Shown here: piece by piece, positions 43,361-52,491 of the stretch | How the letters are laid out: every line of letters begins with the position of its first letter | How positions within the stretch are numbered: the first letter of the stretch is position 1 | Translations under genes and position numbers: made by a program | Assembly (NCBI RefSeq): GCF_030812875.1 | Contig: NZ_JAUSTN010000007.1 | Coordinates: forward strand, 93,127 to 157,126 | Direction: 5' to 3' | Source of the DNA: Peptoniphilus_B koenoeneniae | GTDB taxonomy: Bacteria; Bacillota; Clostridia; Tissierellales; Peptoniphilaceae | Length of the DNA: 64,000 bases | The notes under the pieces: model-generated | Told to the model about the DNA's origin: nothing | What the model saw: the letters and a program-made list of their open reading frames with translations, nothing else | Database searches by the model: none

Positions 43361-44551
43361 ATGGAAGTTCAAAAAATTTATGATGCTAAAGAAAGGTTAA
43401 AGGGTCATATTAAAAAAACACCCCTTGTAAAAGCCGCAAATTTAGGGGAAGATGTTTATTTAAAAGTTGAAGTCTTACAAGACACAGGCTCATTTAAATT
43501 AAGAGGAGCTTATAATAAAATTGCAACTTTGACACCTGAAGAAGCTTCTAAGGGAGTTATAGCATGTTCAGCTGGAAACCATGCTCAAGGAGTTGCAAAG
43601 TCAGCTACTGAAAGAGGTATAAAATCTATTATATGTATGCCTTTACACGCACCTATTTCAAAAGTTGAAGCAACAAAAAATTACGGAGCTGAAGTTTTAC
43701 TTGTTCCGGAAACTTTTGATGATGCAGCAGCAAAAGCTCAAGAGTTAGTTAAAGAAAAGGGTTATACTTTTATTGCGCCTTTTAATGATGAAGAAGTTAT
43801 AGCAGGTCAAGGCACAATAGGTCTTGAAATACTTGAAGATCTTCCGGATTGTGATATTGTAGTTGTTCCTATTGGTGGCGGAGGACTTATAAGTGGAGTT
43901 GCTCTTGCAGTTAAATCCCTCAGACCTTCTTGCAAGGTAATAGGAGTTCAAACAAAGGCAGTTCCTTCTATGTATGAATCTAAAAAAGCAGGAAAGATAA
44001 CAGGAGTTAAAGGTGGTTCAACTATTGCCGATGGTATTTCTGTAAAGGTTCCCGGAGAAATTACTTTTGGTTTAGTTGAAAAATATGTAGATGAAATTGT
44101 ACTTGTTGATGAAAATGAAATTTCTTCTGCTATACTTACTCTTCTTGAAAAGGATAAGATAGTTACTGAAGGAGCAGGTGCAACTCCTGTTGCAGCTTTA
44201 ATGTACAACAAATTTGAACATGAAGGTAAAAAAGTTTGTTGTCTACTTTCAGGTGGAAATATTGATGTAACAAGAATTGCAAAAGTAATAAACAAGGGCT
44301 TATTTAAAACTAAAAGATCTGCTGAATACAAGGTTATATTAAATGATCAACCAGGTGAATTAAGTAAACTTACAAGATTGTTTGAAGAAAATAAAGCAAA
44401 CATCAATCAAATAAGACAATCACCTGATACTCATGCAGATGCTATTGATGCGATGAAAGTTAATGTAGTGGTTTCTACTAAGGATGAAGAACAACAAAGA
44501 CAAATTGAAGAAGATTTAAGAAAACACGGATATTCTTTTGAAAAAAAATAA
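43361..44551 (+). CDS. ilvA: Threonine ammonia-lyase, ACT-containing
   Basis: A 396-residue PLP enzyme. The Schiff-base Lys46 is in TGSFKLRGAYNK, with SAGNHAQGVA and phosphate-binding GGGGLISG. One ACT domain is at the C-terminus (about 325-396, YKVILNDQPGELSKLTRLF). It turns threonine into 2-oxobutyrate. The single ACT and length fit the catabolic TdcB-like branch as well as some IlvA proteins, so biosynthetic or fermentative use is open. It ends the unit starting at 42049. Confidence 0.93.
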   Translation: MEVQKIYDAKERLKGHIKKTPLVKAANLGEDVYLKVEVLQDTGSFKLRGAYNKIATLTPEEASKGVIACSAGNHAQGVAKSATERGIKSIICMPLHAPISKVEATKNYGAEVLLVPETFDDAAAKAQELVKEKGYTFIAPFNDEEVIAGQGTIGLEILEDLPDCDIVVVPIGGGGLISGVALAVKSLRPSCKVIGVQTKAVPSMYESKKAGKITGVKGGSTIADGISVKVPGEITFGLVEKYVDEIVLVDENEISSAILTLLEKDKIVTEGAGATPVAALMYNKFEHEGKKVCCLLSGGNIDVTRIAKVINKGLFKTKRSAEYKVILNDQPGELSKLTRLFEENKANINQIRQSPDTHADAIDAMKVNVVVSTKDEEQQRQIEEDLRKHGYSFEKK

Positions 44552-44564
44552 AATTTAATTAATT

Positions 44565-44595
44565 AAAAAGGGCTTATTAATTTAAGCTCTTTTTA
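44565..44595 (+). terminator. Terminator after ilvA
   Basis: Stem AAAAGGGCTTA / TAAGCTCTTTT with one G-T pair, a six-base loop and a short T run. Confidence 0.75.
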
Positions 44596-44709
44596 ATTTC
44601 ACTAACTTTTCAGATTTTTTTCAATTTATAATCTCTATAAGTTTGAAATAAAACTTAGCTTGTGTTAAAATTTATACGTTATAGATAAATACATTAATAG
44701 GAGGTTAAA

Positions 44710-44937
44710 ATGCAAGCTATATTATCAGTTATAATAGCTGTTACATCCATTGTGCTTATTGTTACAGTAACATCAATGGAATCAGAACAAGCGGGACTTG
44801 GAACACTTGACGGAAGTGTTGAATCTCTTTGGGGAGAACACACTGGAGCAAGTAAAAAGGAAAAATTAAATAAAATAGTTACTATTTCCGCTATAATTTT
44901 CGTTTTATCGTTATTAATTCTATTGGCAATTCAATAG
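44710..44937 (+). CDS. secG: Preprotein translocase subunit SecG
   Basis: A 75-residue protein with two membrane helices (about residues 3-21 and 52-73) joined by a polar loop including QAGLGTLDGSVESLWGE. This is the SecG plan. SecG assists SecYEG-mediated secretion. In many Firmicutes it precedes rnr and smpB; here it precedes hppA with a 23-base gap. AGGAGG lies before the ATG. The loop departs from the consensus Gly-rich pattern. Confidence 0.82.
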   Translation: MQAILSVIIAVTSIVLIVTVTSMESEQAGLGTLDGSVESLWGEHTGASKKEKLNKIVTISAIIFVLSLLILLAIQ

Positions 44938-44960
44938 AGTTTTTATATTAAGGAGGAGTT

Positions 44961-46967
44961 ATGGAAAATATTTTAATTATAGCTCCCATCGTTGGACTTA
45001 TTGCACTGGCATATGCCTTTTTAAAGGCTAATTTTATTGCAAAACAAGATGTTGGAAATGATAGAATGCGTGAAATTTCCGGACATATTCACGATGGCGC
45101 TATGGCTTTTTTAAAGAGGGAATACAAAGTTCTAATTATATTTGTAGTGGTATTATCATTAGTTTTATGTTTTGGTCTACATGATATAAAAATAGCAATT
45201 TGTTTTTTAGTTGGAGCTATATTCTCAGTTCTTGCAGGTTACATTGGAATGAATGTAGCTACAAAGGCCAATGTAAGAACAAGTAATGCAGCATGGAAAA
45301 GTGGAATGGGAAGGGCTCTTGATATTGCTTTTTCCGGCGGTGCTGTAATGGGTATGTGTGTTGTAGGGCTTGGTATTATAGGAATAAGTCTTGCTTATAT
45401 TTATTCAGGAAAAGATCCTGCAATTGTAACAGGATTTTCTCTTGGTGCTTCTTCAATTGCTCTTTTTGCAAGAGTTGGAGGAGGAATTTACACTAAGGCT
45501 GCCGATGTTGGAGCTGACCTTGTAGGTAAAGTTGAAGCAGGTATTCCTGAAGACGACCCAAGAAACCCTGCAGTTATTGCAGATAACGTAGGAGATAACG
45601 TAGGTGACGTTGCTGGAATGGGAGCAGACTTATTTGAATCTTATGTAGGTGCTCTTCTTTCAGTTATAACCCTTGGTCTTGTAGCTTACGAAGATGCCGG
45701 AGTACAATATGGTATTGCCATTGCTGCAATAGGTATTGTTGCTTGTATTCTTGCGGCATTCTTTGTTAAGGGAGATAAAAATCCTCAAAAAGCTCTTAAC
45801 ATGGGAACTTATATTGCAGCTGTTGTAACTATTGTGGCATCTGCATTTTTATCAAAATATACTTTTGGAAGTTTTCAACCCTTTATACCTGTTATTGTAG
45901 GTATTTTAGTAGGACTTATAATTTCTAAATTCACTGAATATTACACAGCAGATAACTATAAACCTGTTCAAAGAATTGCTGAAGAATCAAACACAGGTCA
46001 CGCAACAAATATTATTGCTGGACTTTCTGTAGGTATGATGTCAACAGTTGGACCTATTATAATTGTAGCTTTAGGTATAATTGCAGCTTATCTTGGAGCA
46101 GGTGGAGCAGAAAGTGCCATTAAGGGACTTTATGGTATAGCTCTTGCAGCAGTTGGTATGCTTTCAACTGCAGGTATGACTATTGCCGTTGATGCTTATG
46201 GACCAATTGCAGATAATGCAGGAGGTATTGCAGAAATGTGCGAACTTCCTGAAGATGTTCGTGAAATTACAGACTCTCTTGACTCTGTAGGAAACACAAC
46301 AGCAGCTATAGGTAAAGGATTTGCCATAGGTTCTGCAGCTCTTACAGCTCTTGCACTTTTTGTATCATACATTAATGCAACAGGCCTTGATGGAATAGAT
46401 ATTTCTAAGCCAGCTGTTATTGCAGCAACTTTTGTAGGTGGAATGCTTCCTTTTGCATTCTCAGCTTTGACAATGAGTGCTGTTGGTAATGCGGCATCAT
46501 CTATGATAGACGAAGTAAGAAGACAATTTAGAGAAATTCCAGGAATCATGGAAGGAAAAGCAACACCTGAATATGCTAAGTGTGTAGATATTTCTACAAC
46601 CGCAGCTCTTCGTGAAATGATAGTTCCAGGTCTTATTGCAGTAATAGTTCCTATTATTGTAGGATTACTACTTGGACCAGAAGCCTTGGGTGGACTTCAA
46701 GCAGGAGCTCTTGTAACAGGAGTTTTAATGGCTATATTTATGGCTAATGCCGGCGGAGCTTGGGATAATGCTAAGAAATATATTGAATCAGGAAAACATG
46801 GTGGAAAAGGTTCAGATGCTCACAAGGCTGCCGTAACAGGCGATACTGTAGGAGATCCTTTTAAGGACACATCAGGACCTTCACTTAATATTCTTATTAA
46901 ACTTATAACAGTTGTTTCTCTTGTATTTGCACCACTATTTGTGCAATTTGGAGGAATGTTCCTATAA
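44961..46967 (+). CDS. hppA: K+-stimulated membrane pyrophosphatase (H+ or Na+ pump)
   Basis: A 668-residue polytopic protein of about 16 helices. The pyrophosphate site reads GGIYTKAADVGADLVGKVE and PRNPAVIADNVGDNVGD, with the acidic DxxxDxxxD arrays. At the K+-dependence site the sequence is GNTTAAIGKG: Ala448 and Gly451, where K+-independent enzymes carry Lys and Thr. The enzyme is therefore of the K+-dependent class, many of which pump Na+. Whether this one pumps Na+ or H+ is not decided here. GGAGGAG precedes the ATG. Confidence 0.95.
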   Translation: MENILIIAPIVGLIALAYAFLKANFIAKQDVGNDRMREISGHIHDGAMAFLKREYKVLIIFVVVLSLVLCFGLHDIKIAICFLVGAIFSVLAGYIGMNVATKANVRTSNAAWKSGMGRALDIAFSGGAVMGMCVVGLGIIGISLAYIYSGKDPAIVTGFSLGASSIALFARVGGGIYTKAADVGADLVGKVEAGIPEDDPRNPAVIADNVGDNVGDVAGMGADLFESYVGALLSVITLGLVAYEDAGVQYGIAIAAIGIVACILAAFFVKGDKNPQKALNMGTYIAAVVTIVASAFLSKYTFGSFQPFIPVIVGILVGLIISKFTEYYTADNYKPVQRIAEESNTGHATNIIAGLSVGMMSTVGPIIIVALGIIAAYLGAGGAESAIKGLYGIALAAVGMLSTAGMTIAVDAYGPIADNAGGIAEMCELPEDVREITDSLDSVGNTTAAIGKGFAIGSAALTALALFVSYINATGLDGIDISKPAVIAATFVGGMLPFAFSALTMSAVGNAASSMIDEVRRQFREIPGIMEGKATPEYAKCVDISTTAALREMIVPGLIAVIVPIIVGLLLGPEALGGLQAGALVTGVLMAIFMANAGGAWDNAKKYIESGKHGGKGSDAHKAAVTGDTVGDPFKDTSGPSLNILIKLITVVSLVFAPLFVQFGGMFL

Positions 46968-46987
46968 TTCAATTATAAGTTTAGATT

Positions 46988-47016
46988 AAAGAGTACTTTA
47001 AAAAGTACTCTTTTTT
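46988..47016 (+). terminator. Terminator after hppA
   Basis: Perfect stem AAAGAGTACTT / AAGTACTCTTT with a four-base loop and T run. Confidence 0.9.
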
Positions 47017-47083
47017 ATATTTTATAAACTTAAAAATTTTTTTAATTTTAATAAAACATAAAAAAATAAATACTATAAAAATA

Positions 47084-47112
47084 TTGTTGCAAATCTATTT
47101 ATTTGGTATCAT
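47084..47112 (+). promoter_or_regulatory. Promoter of the DMT transporter
   Basis: TTGTTG (47084-47089), a 17-bp spacer and TATCAT (47107-47112), with a TGG extension. The leader is about 47 bases and contains a second copy of the 9-mer TTTATAGTG. Confidence 0.6.
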
Positions 47113-47165
47113 ACTTTATAGTGCGAAAGAAAAATTTTTTAAAAACATTTTATAGTGGAGAATTT

Positions 47166-48074
47166 ATGAAAAAAGAGATTAGAGCAGCATTAATGTTATT
47201 ATTAGTTGCACTTATTTGGGGAACCGCTTTTGTATTTCAATCTACAGCCATGGATCATGTAGGTCCTTTTACTTATAATATGGCAAGAGGTTTATTGGCA
47301 GGTTTTTCACTTATAATAATTATTTTAATAAGACCTAAAAAATTAATAGACAGATCCCATTATATAGACAAAAAATTTTCAGTAAAAGCAGGAGTGATTT
47401 TAGGTATTCTCCTTAGTTTTGCTCAAAATTTACAACAGGCAGGTATGGTTTTTACAGATGCTGGGAAATCAGGATTTTTAACAACCCTTTATATTGCATT
47501 CTTACCTATTTTTTATTTTTTAATGGGCAAAAAGCCGGATAAAAAAGTTGTAATATGTGTAATTCTTGCAATAATCGGTCTATATTTCATTTCAATAAAA
47601 AAAGATTTTACCATAGAAAGAGGAGATTTCTTAATACTTTTAAGTGCAGTGGGTTTTGCTCTTCATATTATTTTTATAGACACTTATTCATCAAAATGTG
47701 ACGGAATAATATTAAGTTGCTCACAATTTTTTGTTTTTGGAATAATATCGGGAATAATTGCATTTTTTATAGAAGACATAAATATGTCTGAAATTTTGGC
47801 TGCAAAAACCTCAATTTTTTATACGGGGATTCTTTCCAGCGGCCTTGCCTATACTCTTTCGATAATTGCTTTAAGAGATATAGATGCTACAATAGGGTCC
47901 CTTATACTCTCTCTTGAAAGTATAATAGCAGCTCTTGCTGCGGCTATACTATTAAAAGAAAGTATGACAGCAAGAGAAATGTTAGGTTGTTTAATTGTAT
48001 TTATAGCAACCATTCTTGCTCAGATTCCAAGTGAAATTTTAATTAAGCCTTTTAATAAAAAAATCAGACAATAA
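47166..48074 (+). CDS. DMT superfamily transporter (two EamA domains)
   Basis: A 302-residue protein with about ten membrane helices in two EamA repeats. The first repeat starts LLVALIWGTAFVFQSTAM, and the second contains SSGLAYTLSIIALRDIDATIGSLILSLE, in part. Members export amino acids or other small metabolites; the substrate is unknown. Start 47166 follows AGTGGAG. An in-frame GTG further up is less likely. It ends at a bidirectional terminator facing the SLH gene. Confidence 0.9.
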   Translation: MKKEIRAALMLLLVALIWGTAFVFQSTAMDHVGPFTYNMARGLLAGFSLIIIILIRPKKLIDRSHYIDKKFSVKAGVILGILLSFAQNLQQAGMVFTDAGKSGFLTTLYIAFLPIFYFLMGKKPDKKVVICVILAIIGLYFISIKKDFTIERGDFLILLSAVGFALHIIFIDTYSSKCDGIILSCSQFFVFGIISGIIAFFIEDINMSEILAAKTSIFYTGILSSGLAYTLSIIALRDIDATIGSLILSLESIIAALAAAILLKESMTAREMLGCLIVFIATILAQIPSEILIKPFNKKIRQ

Positions 48075-48112
48075 AAAACGCCGAGACTAAAAAGTCCCAG
48101 CGTATTTTTTTG
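48075..48112. terminator. Bidirectional terminator between DMT transporter and SLH gene
   Basis: Imperfect stem ACGCCGAGACT / AGTCCCAGCGT (two internal mismatches) flanked by A and T runs. It serves both converging transcripts. Confidence 0.75.
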
Positions 48113-48119
48113 CTAAAAA

Positions 48120-49367
48120 TTAAAAATTATTTATTCTTTTCCAAATTACAACTAAATTTGTGTCTTGAGTAATTATAAAGGTGAATTTATTTTCGTCACC
48201 GATATATTTTTCATCGCCATTTAATTTAAAGGATTCAAGTTCAAAATTATCCGGTGCTTTAAGTAAAACTTCAATTCTCGTACCAGCTTTATAGGGACCT
48301 TTTTTGTCCAATATAAGACCTGTTCCCACAATGTTAATTCTATAAAGATCTTCTTTTTTTCTTTTTAAAGTAATATTTACAACCTTATCTTGATCTTTTA
48401 TTTCTATAATGGTGGTTTCACTTTTATAATTTTTTTCAATGACACTTAAGGAATAAAGACCCTTCAAAAGAGGGGAATTATTTACAAAAGGCAAATCATT
48501 TATTGTTAGACTGGCCTTTATGGGATTGCCAGTTTCATCTTTTACATTAACCGTGAGTTTATAAGAAGGTTTATTTTCTTTTTGGGCCTTGTTTTCTTCA
48601 TTTCCTTCTTTTATAAGGTTTTCCAATTCAATACACATATTTTGAATTTGCTCTAAGTTTTTTTGGTCCATTAAACCTTGAGCCTTTTTTAAAACTTGAT
48701 CAGGAATTTTTTCCATGGGTCCTGCTTTATAAATAAGTTGTTGTAATTTATATTTTGCAAGTCTTAAATCTTCGCCATCAGGATTTTGAGAACCGATTTT
48801 TCTTATGCCTAAATCATCTATCCTTTTAAAAATTGAAGCTGCCTCAGCTCGTGTGAGAGCCTTATAGGGCATAAATTTTTCTTTAGGGTAGCCTGCAAAT
48901 AAACCTGAAAAATTATTTAAAGCTGTTTTTTCTTTTTTAGTTAAATTTTCAGTATCAGTGTAAAATCTATCTTGGGAAAAGGGCTCATAAATATTGTTGA
49001 TAAGATTTACAAAATCTATTCTGGTCATGGGATTTTTCGGGAAAAAATAAGATTCATCTTTTACAAAACCTTGAAGAACAAGATTTTTAATTGGTATATA
49101 ATACCAGTCATCTTTATTTACATCTTTAAAATTTATCTCAGAATCTAAAGAATTTGCTCTGCTTATTTTATATATAATGCTTGCGGTTTCTCCCCTGGTC
49201 AAAATTTTATCCGGCATAAAACTTCTGTCGGGAAATCCTTCCATAAGATTTTTTTCTTTAACATAGTTTATGCTTTCTTTTGCCCAGTGACTATTTGTGT
49301 CTGTGAAGGCGTATGTATGTATAAAAATTAAAGAGGCAGCTGAAATTAAAATTAACAATTTTTTCAT
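48120..49367 (-). CDS. S-layer homology domain protein with C-terminal repeat region
   Basis: A 415-residue secreted protein. The signal peptide ends near residue 20. Three SLH repeats follow: FTDTNSHWAKESINYV, FKDVNKDDWYYIPIKN and a third with FMPYKALTRAEAASIFKRI. A helical segment (about 190-260) precedes two probable beta-rich units, the last ending FIITQDTNLVVIWKRI, which resembles bacterial surface repeats. It likely binds cell-wall polymer through the SLH part. AAGGTGAT precedes the ATG. It is divergent from pta. Confidence 0.88.
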   Translation of the reverse strand: MKKLLILISAASLIFIHTYAFTDTNSHWAKESINYVKEKNLMEGFPDRSFMPDKILTRGETASIIYKISRANSLDSEINFKDVNKDDWYYIPIKNLVLQGFVKDESYFFPKNPMTRIDFVNLINNIYEPFSQDRFYTDTENLTKKEKTALNNFSGLFAGYPKEKFMPYKALTRAEAASIFKRIDDLGIRKIGSQNPDGEDLRLAKYKLQQLIYKAGPMEKIPDQVLKKAQGLMDQKNLEQIQNMCIELENLIKEGNEENKAQKENKPSYKLTVNVKDETGNPIKASLTINDLPFVNNSPLLKGLYSLSVIEKNYKSETTIIEIKDQDKVVNITLKRKKEDLYRINIVGTGLILDKKGPYKAGTRIEVLLKAPDNFELESFKLNGDEKYIGDENKFTFIITQDTNLVVIWKRINNF

Positions 49368-49466
49368 TTTATCACCTTAATTTATAATAACTGTTTTTAT
49401 TTGTAAAAGCAATTATACTTGATTTTATCATATTTAAGTCTTACGATTATATTAATGGAGGTAATG

Positions 49467-50438
49467 ATGAAAGATTTAATTAGTGAACTTAAAGAAAAAT
49501 TAAAAGGAAAAAATGCAAAAATTGTTTTTCCAGAAGGTGAAGATAAGAGAATACTTGAAGCTGCAATAAAATTACAAGAAGAAGGTATAATAAAGCCTCT
49601 TGTTCTTGGAGACCTTGAAAGTATAAAAAACACAGGTAAAGAAAATAACTTAGATATAAAGTCTCTTGAAATAATTGATCCTAAGGAAAATATTTCAGAA
49701 GATATGGTAAATTCCCTTGTTAAAAGAAGAAAGGGCAAACTTAATAAAGAAGAAGCTGAAAAACTTCTTCAAGACCCCAACTATTTTGGAACAATGCTTG
49801 TTTACATGGGAAAAGCTGACGGAATGGTATCAGGTGCTGTTCATACAACAGGAGAAACTGTAAGACCAGCCCTTCAAATTATAAAAACAAAAGAAGGATT
49901 TAATAGAACAAGCGGTTCATTTATAATGCTTAGAAATGATGAAATGTATCTATTTGCAGATTGTGCAATAAATATAGATCTTGATGAAAATGCTTTAGCT
50001 GAGGTTGCAGTAGTTTCAAACTTAACTGCAAAACAATTTGGCATGGATCCTAAAGTTGCAATGCTTTCTTTTTCAACAAAGGGTTCAGCAAAAGATGAAA
50101 AAGTAGATAAAGTTGCAAATGCAACAAAACTTGCAAAAGAAATGGACAAAGACATTTTAATAGATGGAGAACTTCAATTTGATGCAGCTTTTGTTGAAAG
50201 TGTTGCAAAACAAAAAGCGCCGGGTTCACCTGTTGCAGGCCATGCAAATGTGTTTATCTTCCCAAGTCTTGAAGCAGGAAACATAGGTTATAAAATAGCT
50301 CAAAGATTTGGCGGATTTGTTGCCATAGGACCTATTTTACAAGGTTTAAACAAACCAGTTAACGATTTATCAAGAGGCTGCAACGCTCAAGAAGTTGAAT
50401 CTCTTGCAATTATAACTGCCGCTCAAGCTTACCTATAG
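49467..50438 (+). CDS. pta: Phosphate acetyltransferase
   Basis: A 323-residue enzyme of the short Pta class: KIVFPEGEDKRILEAA at the N-terminus, GMVSGAVHTTGETVRPALQI and KAPGSPVAGHANVFIFPSLEAGN. It makes acetyl phosphate from acetyl-CoA, giving ATP through acetate kinase in fermentation. Acetate kinase is not in this window. The ATG at 49467 has GGAGG (49457-49461) five bases upstream; the ATG one codon earlier is too close. It is followed by rpsU with its own promoter. Confidence 0.94.
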   Translation: MKDLISELKEKLKGKNAKIVFPEGEDKRILEAAIKLQEEGIIKPLVLGDLESIKNTGKENNLDIKSLEIIDPKENISEDMVNSLVKRRKGKLNKEEAEKLLQDPNYFGTMLVYMGKADGMVSGAVHTTGETVRPALQIIKTKEGFNRTSGSFIMLRNDEMYLFADCAINIDLDENALAEVAVVSNLTAKQFGMDPKVAMLSFSTKGSAKDEKVDKVANATKLAKEMDKDILIDGELQFDAAFVESVAKQKAPGSPVAGHANVFIFPSLEAGNIGYKIAQRFGGFVAIGPILQGLNKPVNDLSRGCNAQEVESLAIITAAQAYL

Positions 50439-50455
50439 GCTCAAATAAAAATTTA

Positions 50456-50507
50456 TTGAGTTTTTAAGGCATTTATTGTATAATTAACAAGTACTGCCGA
50501 TAAGGCA
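50456..50507 (+). promoter_or_regulatory. rpsU promoter with 5'-proximal hairpin
   Basis: TTGAGT (50456-50461), a 17-bp spacer and TATAAT (50479-50484). A small hairpin TGCC-GATAA-GGCA (50495-50507) lies within a few bases of the predicted start site. GAGGAGGG serves rpsU. Confidence 0.65.
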
Positions 50508-50533
50508 ACCTTTTCTACGAGAGGAGGGAAACT

Positions 50534-50716
50534 ATGTCAGAAATTAGAGTTGGAGAAAATGAATCTCTTGATAACGCCCTTAAAAGATTTAAGAGACAAT
50601 GCGCTACTAACGGCGTTCTTAAAGAAGTAAGAAAGAGAGAACATTACGAAAAACCCAGTGTAAGAAGAAAAAAGAAATCTGAAGAAGCACGTAGAAAGAA
50701 ACATCAAAGATATTAA
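50534..50716 (+). CDS. rpsU: 30S ribosomal protein S21
   Basis: A 60-residue basic protein with the S21 pattern IRVGENESLDNALKRFKRQC and KREHYEKPSVRRKKKSEEARRK, in part. It joins the small-subunit platform during initiation. Its pairing with a YqeY gene 14 bases downstream is conserved in Firmicutes. A strong ribosome site, GAGGAGGG, precedes the ATG. Confidence 0.96.
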   Translation: MSEIRVGENESLDNALKRFKRQCATNGVLKEVRKREHYEKPSVRRKKKSEEARRKKHQRY

Positions 50717-50730
50717 TAGAGGTGGTATAG

Positions 50731-51174
50731 ATGTCACTTAAAGATAAACTTATGGAAGATCTTAAGACTTCTATGAGAGAACGTGATAAGCTACGTAAGG
50801 ACACCATAACAATGATTCGTGCAGCTATAAAGCAGCGTGAAGTTGATGAACGTGTCGAAATGACCGATGAACAGATTTTAGACATAATTTCCAAACAGTT
50901 TAAAGAAAAAAAATCGGATATAGAAGAGTTTAAAAAAGGTAATAGAGATGACCTTGTGGATCAAGCAAAAGCTGAAATGGAAATTTTGCTTGATTACATG
51001 CCGAAACAATTAACTGATGATGAGCTAAGAGAAATAGTAAAAGAAACTATTGGAGAACTTAAAATAGAATCAAAGGCACAAATCGGACAATTAATGAAGA
51101 ATATCATGCCTAAAGTTAAAGGAAAGGCTGACGGCAAACAGGTTAATCGTATTGCACTTGAACTATTAAATTAA
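50731..51174 (+). CDS. GatB/YqeY domain-containing protein
   Basis: A 147-residue helical protein of the YqeY family: LKDKLMEDLKTSMRERDKLRKDTI and later AEMEILLDYMPKQLTDDELREI. The C-terminal half matches the tRNA-binding YqeY domain found in GatB amidotransferase subunits. A role near tRNA or translation is likely but unproven. GAGGTGG precedes the ATG. It is co-transcribed with rpsU and followed by a terminator. Confidence 0.93.
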   Translation: MSLKDKLMEDLKTSMRERDKLRKDTITMIRAAIKQREVDERVEMTDEQILDIISKQFKEKKSDIEEFKKGNRDDLVDQAKAEMEILLDYMPKQLTDDELREIVKETIGELKIESKAQIGQLMKNIMPKVKGKADGKQVNRIALELLN

Positions 51175-51203
51175 ACCTAAGGATTAACCTTAGGTTTTTT
51201 TTC
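51173..51203 (+). terminator. Terminator after yqeY
   Basis: Perfect 10-bp stem AAACCTAAGG / CCTTAGGTTT with a five-base loop and T run, overlapping the stop codon. Confidence 0.92.
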
Positions 51204-51219
51204 TTTTAAGGAGGGCAAA

Positions 51220-52491
51220 ATGAAAAGACTAAGCACAATTATAATTCTTTTGCTTCTTATGACAAATGCATTTGCAAAAGGAAATTTTGCCTTCATTGTT
51301 CCTATAAAGGGTGAGATCAATGGAGCTACTGAGACTTTTGTAAAAGAGTCAATAGAAAAAGCTGAAATGAATAAAACCTCCATAGTTTTTGAGATTGACA
51401 CCTATGGAGGTTACGTAAAGTCTGCGGAAAAAATAAAAAATTATATTTTAAATGCTAAAATACCCACAATAGCTTTTGTTAACAACAAGGCAGAATCTGC
51501 AGGAGTTTTAATAAGTATAGCCTGTGAAAAATTGTATATGGCAGAAAATTCAACTATAGGTTCGGCAGAAACCATACCGGCAACTGAAAAAAATATATCT
51601 TTTTGGAGGACTCTTTTAAAGGATACTGCAGAAAAAAGAGGTAAAAATGCAAAAGTTGTTGAAGCTATGGCAGATAAGGACCTTGTTATAGATGGCCTTA
51701 CTAAGGAAGGAAAACTTGTAAATCTAACTGCCAAAGAAAGTTTGGACTTTGGAGTAAGTGACGGAACTTGTAAAGACTTAAATGAAGTTTTTCAAAAAGA
51801 AGGCATCACAAGTTCTGAAGATTTAAAAATGCCAATTTTGGCAAAAGCCGTGAATTTAATTTCAAACCCATATATTTCAACTTTAATTTTAACAATAGCA
51901 GTAGCAGCCTTTGTAATAGAAATATTTTCTCCAGGCTTTGGTTTAGCAGGAGGAATTTCAGTTTTAGCCTTTGCCTTTTATTTTTTAGGAAATATTTTAG
52001 CTGGAAATTCTTATCAGTATGCAATTTTTATATTTTTAATAGGAGTTGCCCTAATTATAGTTGAATCCATAATACCTGGTTTTGGACTACCAGGCATATT
52101 TGGAATAATTTCCATAGTAATAGGACTTGTGCTTACAATGCGAAGCTTGGACATTGCTTTAATGGGAGTTGCTTCTTCCATGATTGTGGGAGGGGTAATA
52201 AGTTATGTATTTATAAAACAGGGAATAAAATCTCCCTTTATACAAAAGATTACATTAAGAAACTCCACAAGTGCAGACTTCGGATATTCCAGCCATGATA
52301 AACCTAATGTGGAAATAGGATCTTTAGGAAAGAGCCTTACACCTCTAAAGCCAACTGGGTATATAATAATAGGAGATAAAAAATACGAAGCAATAAGCGA
52401 AATAGGTTATATAAGTAAAGATGAAGAAGTAGAAGTAACAGAAATCAAAGGTACAAATATTTTTGTAAGGAGGTATATATGCCAAGCATAA
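51220..52491 (+). CDS. NfeD long-form protein (ClpP-like protease plus NfeD domain)
   Basis: A 423-residue protein with a signal peptide (about residues 1-20). The ClpP-like serine protease domain has FEIDTYGGYVKSAEKI and candidate nucleophile Ser in NKAESAGVL, and STIGSAETI. Several hydrophobic helices (about 222-330) lead to a C-terminal OB-fold NfeD domain. Family members act with flotillin/SPFH proteins in membrane quality control. The stop overlaps floA, a conserved pair. AAGGAGGG is its ribosome site. Confidence 0.92.
   Translation: MKRLSTIIILLLLMTNAFAKGNFAFIVPIKGEINGATETFVKESIEKAEMNKTSIVFEIDTYGGYVKSAEKIKNYILNAKIPTIAFVNNKAESAGVLISIACEKLYMAENSTIGSAETIPATEKNISFWRTLLKDTAEKRGKNAKVVEAMADKDLVIDGLTKEGKLVNLTAKESLDFGVSDGTCKDLNEVFQKEGITSSEDLKMPILAKAVNLISNPYISTLILTIAVAAFVIEIFSPGFGLAGGISVLAFAFYFLGNILAGNSYQYAIFIFLIGVALIIVESIIPGFGLPGIFGIISIVIGLVLTMRSLDIALMGVASSMIVGGVISYVFIKQGIKSPFIQKITLRNSTSADFGYSSHDKPNVEIGSLGKSLTPLKPTGYIIIGDKKYEAISEIGYISKDEEVEVTEIKGTNIFVRRYICQA

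Noticed and set aside
44640..44700. Promoter for secG
   Set aside because: TTGTGT and TATAGA-like boxes exist but spacing is poor in every register, so I did not call one.
47115..47157. Direct repeat TTTATAGTG in the DMT transporter leader
   Set aside because: Nine bases in a very AT-rich leader; likely chance, no clear role.
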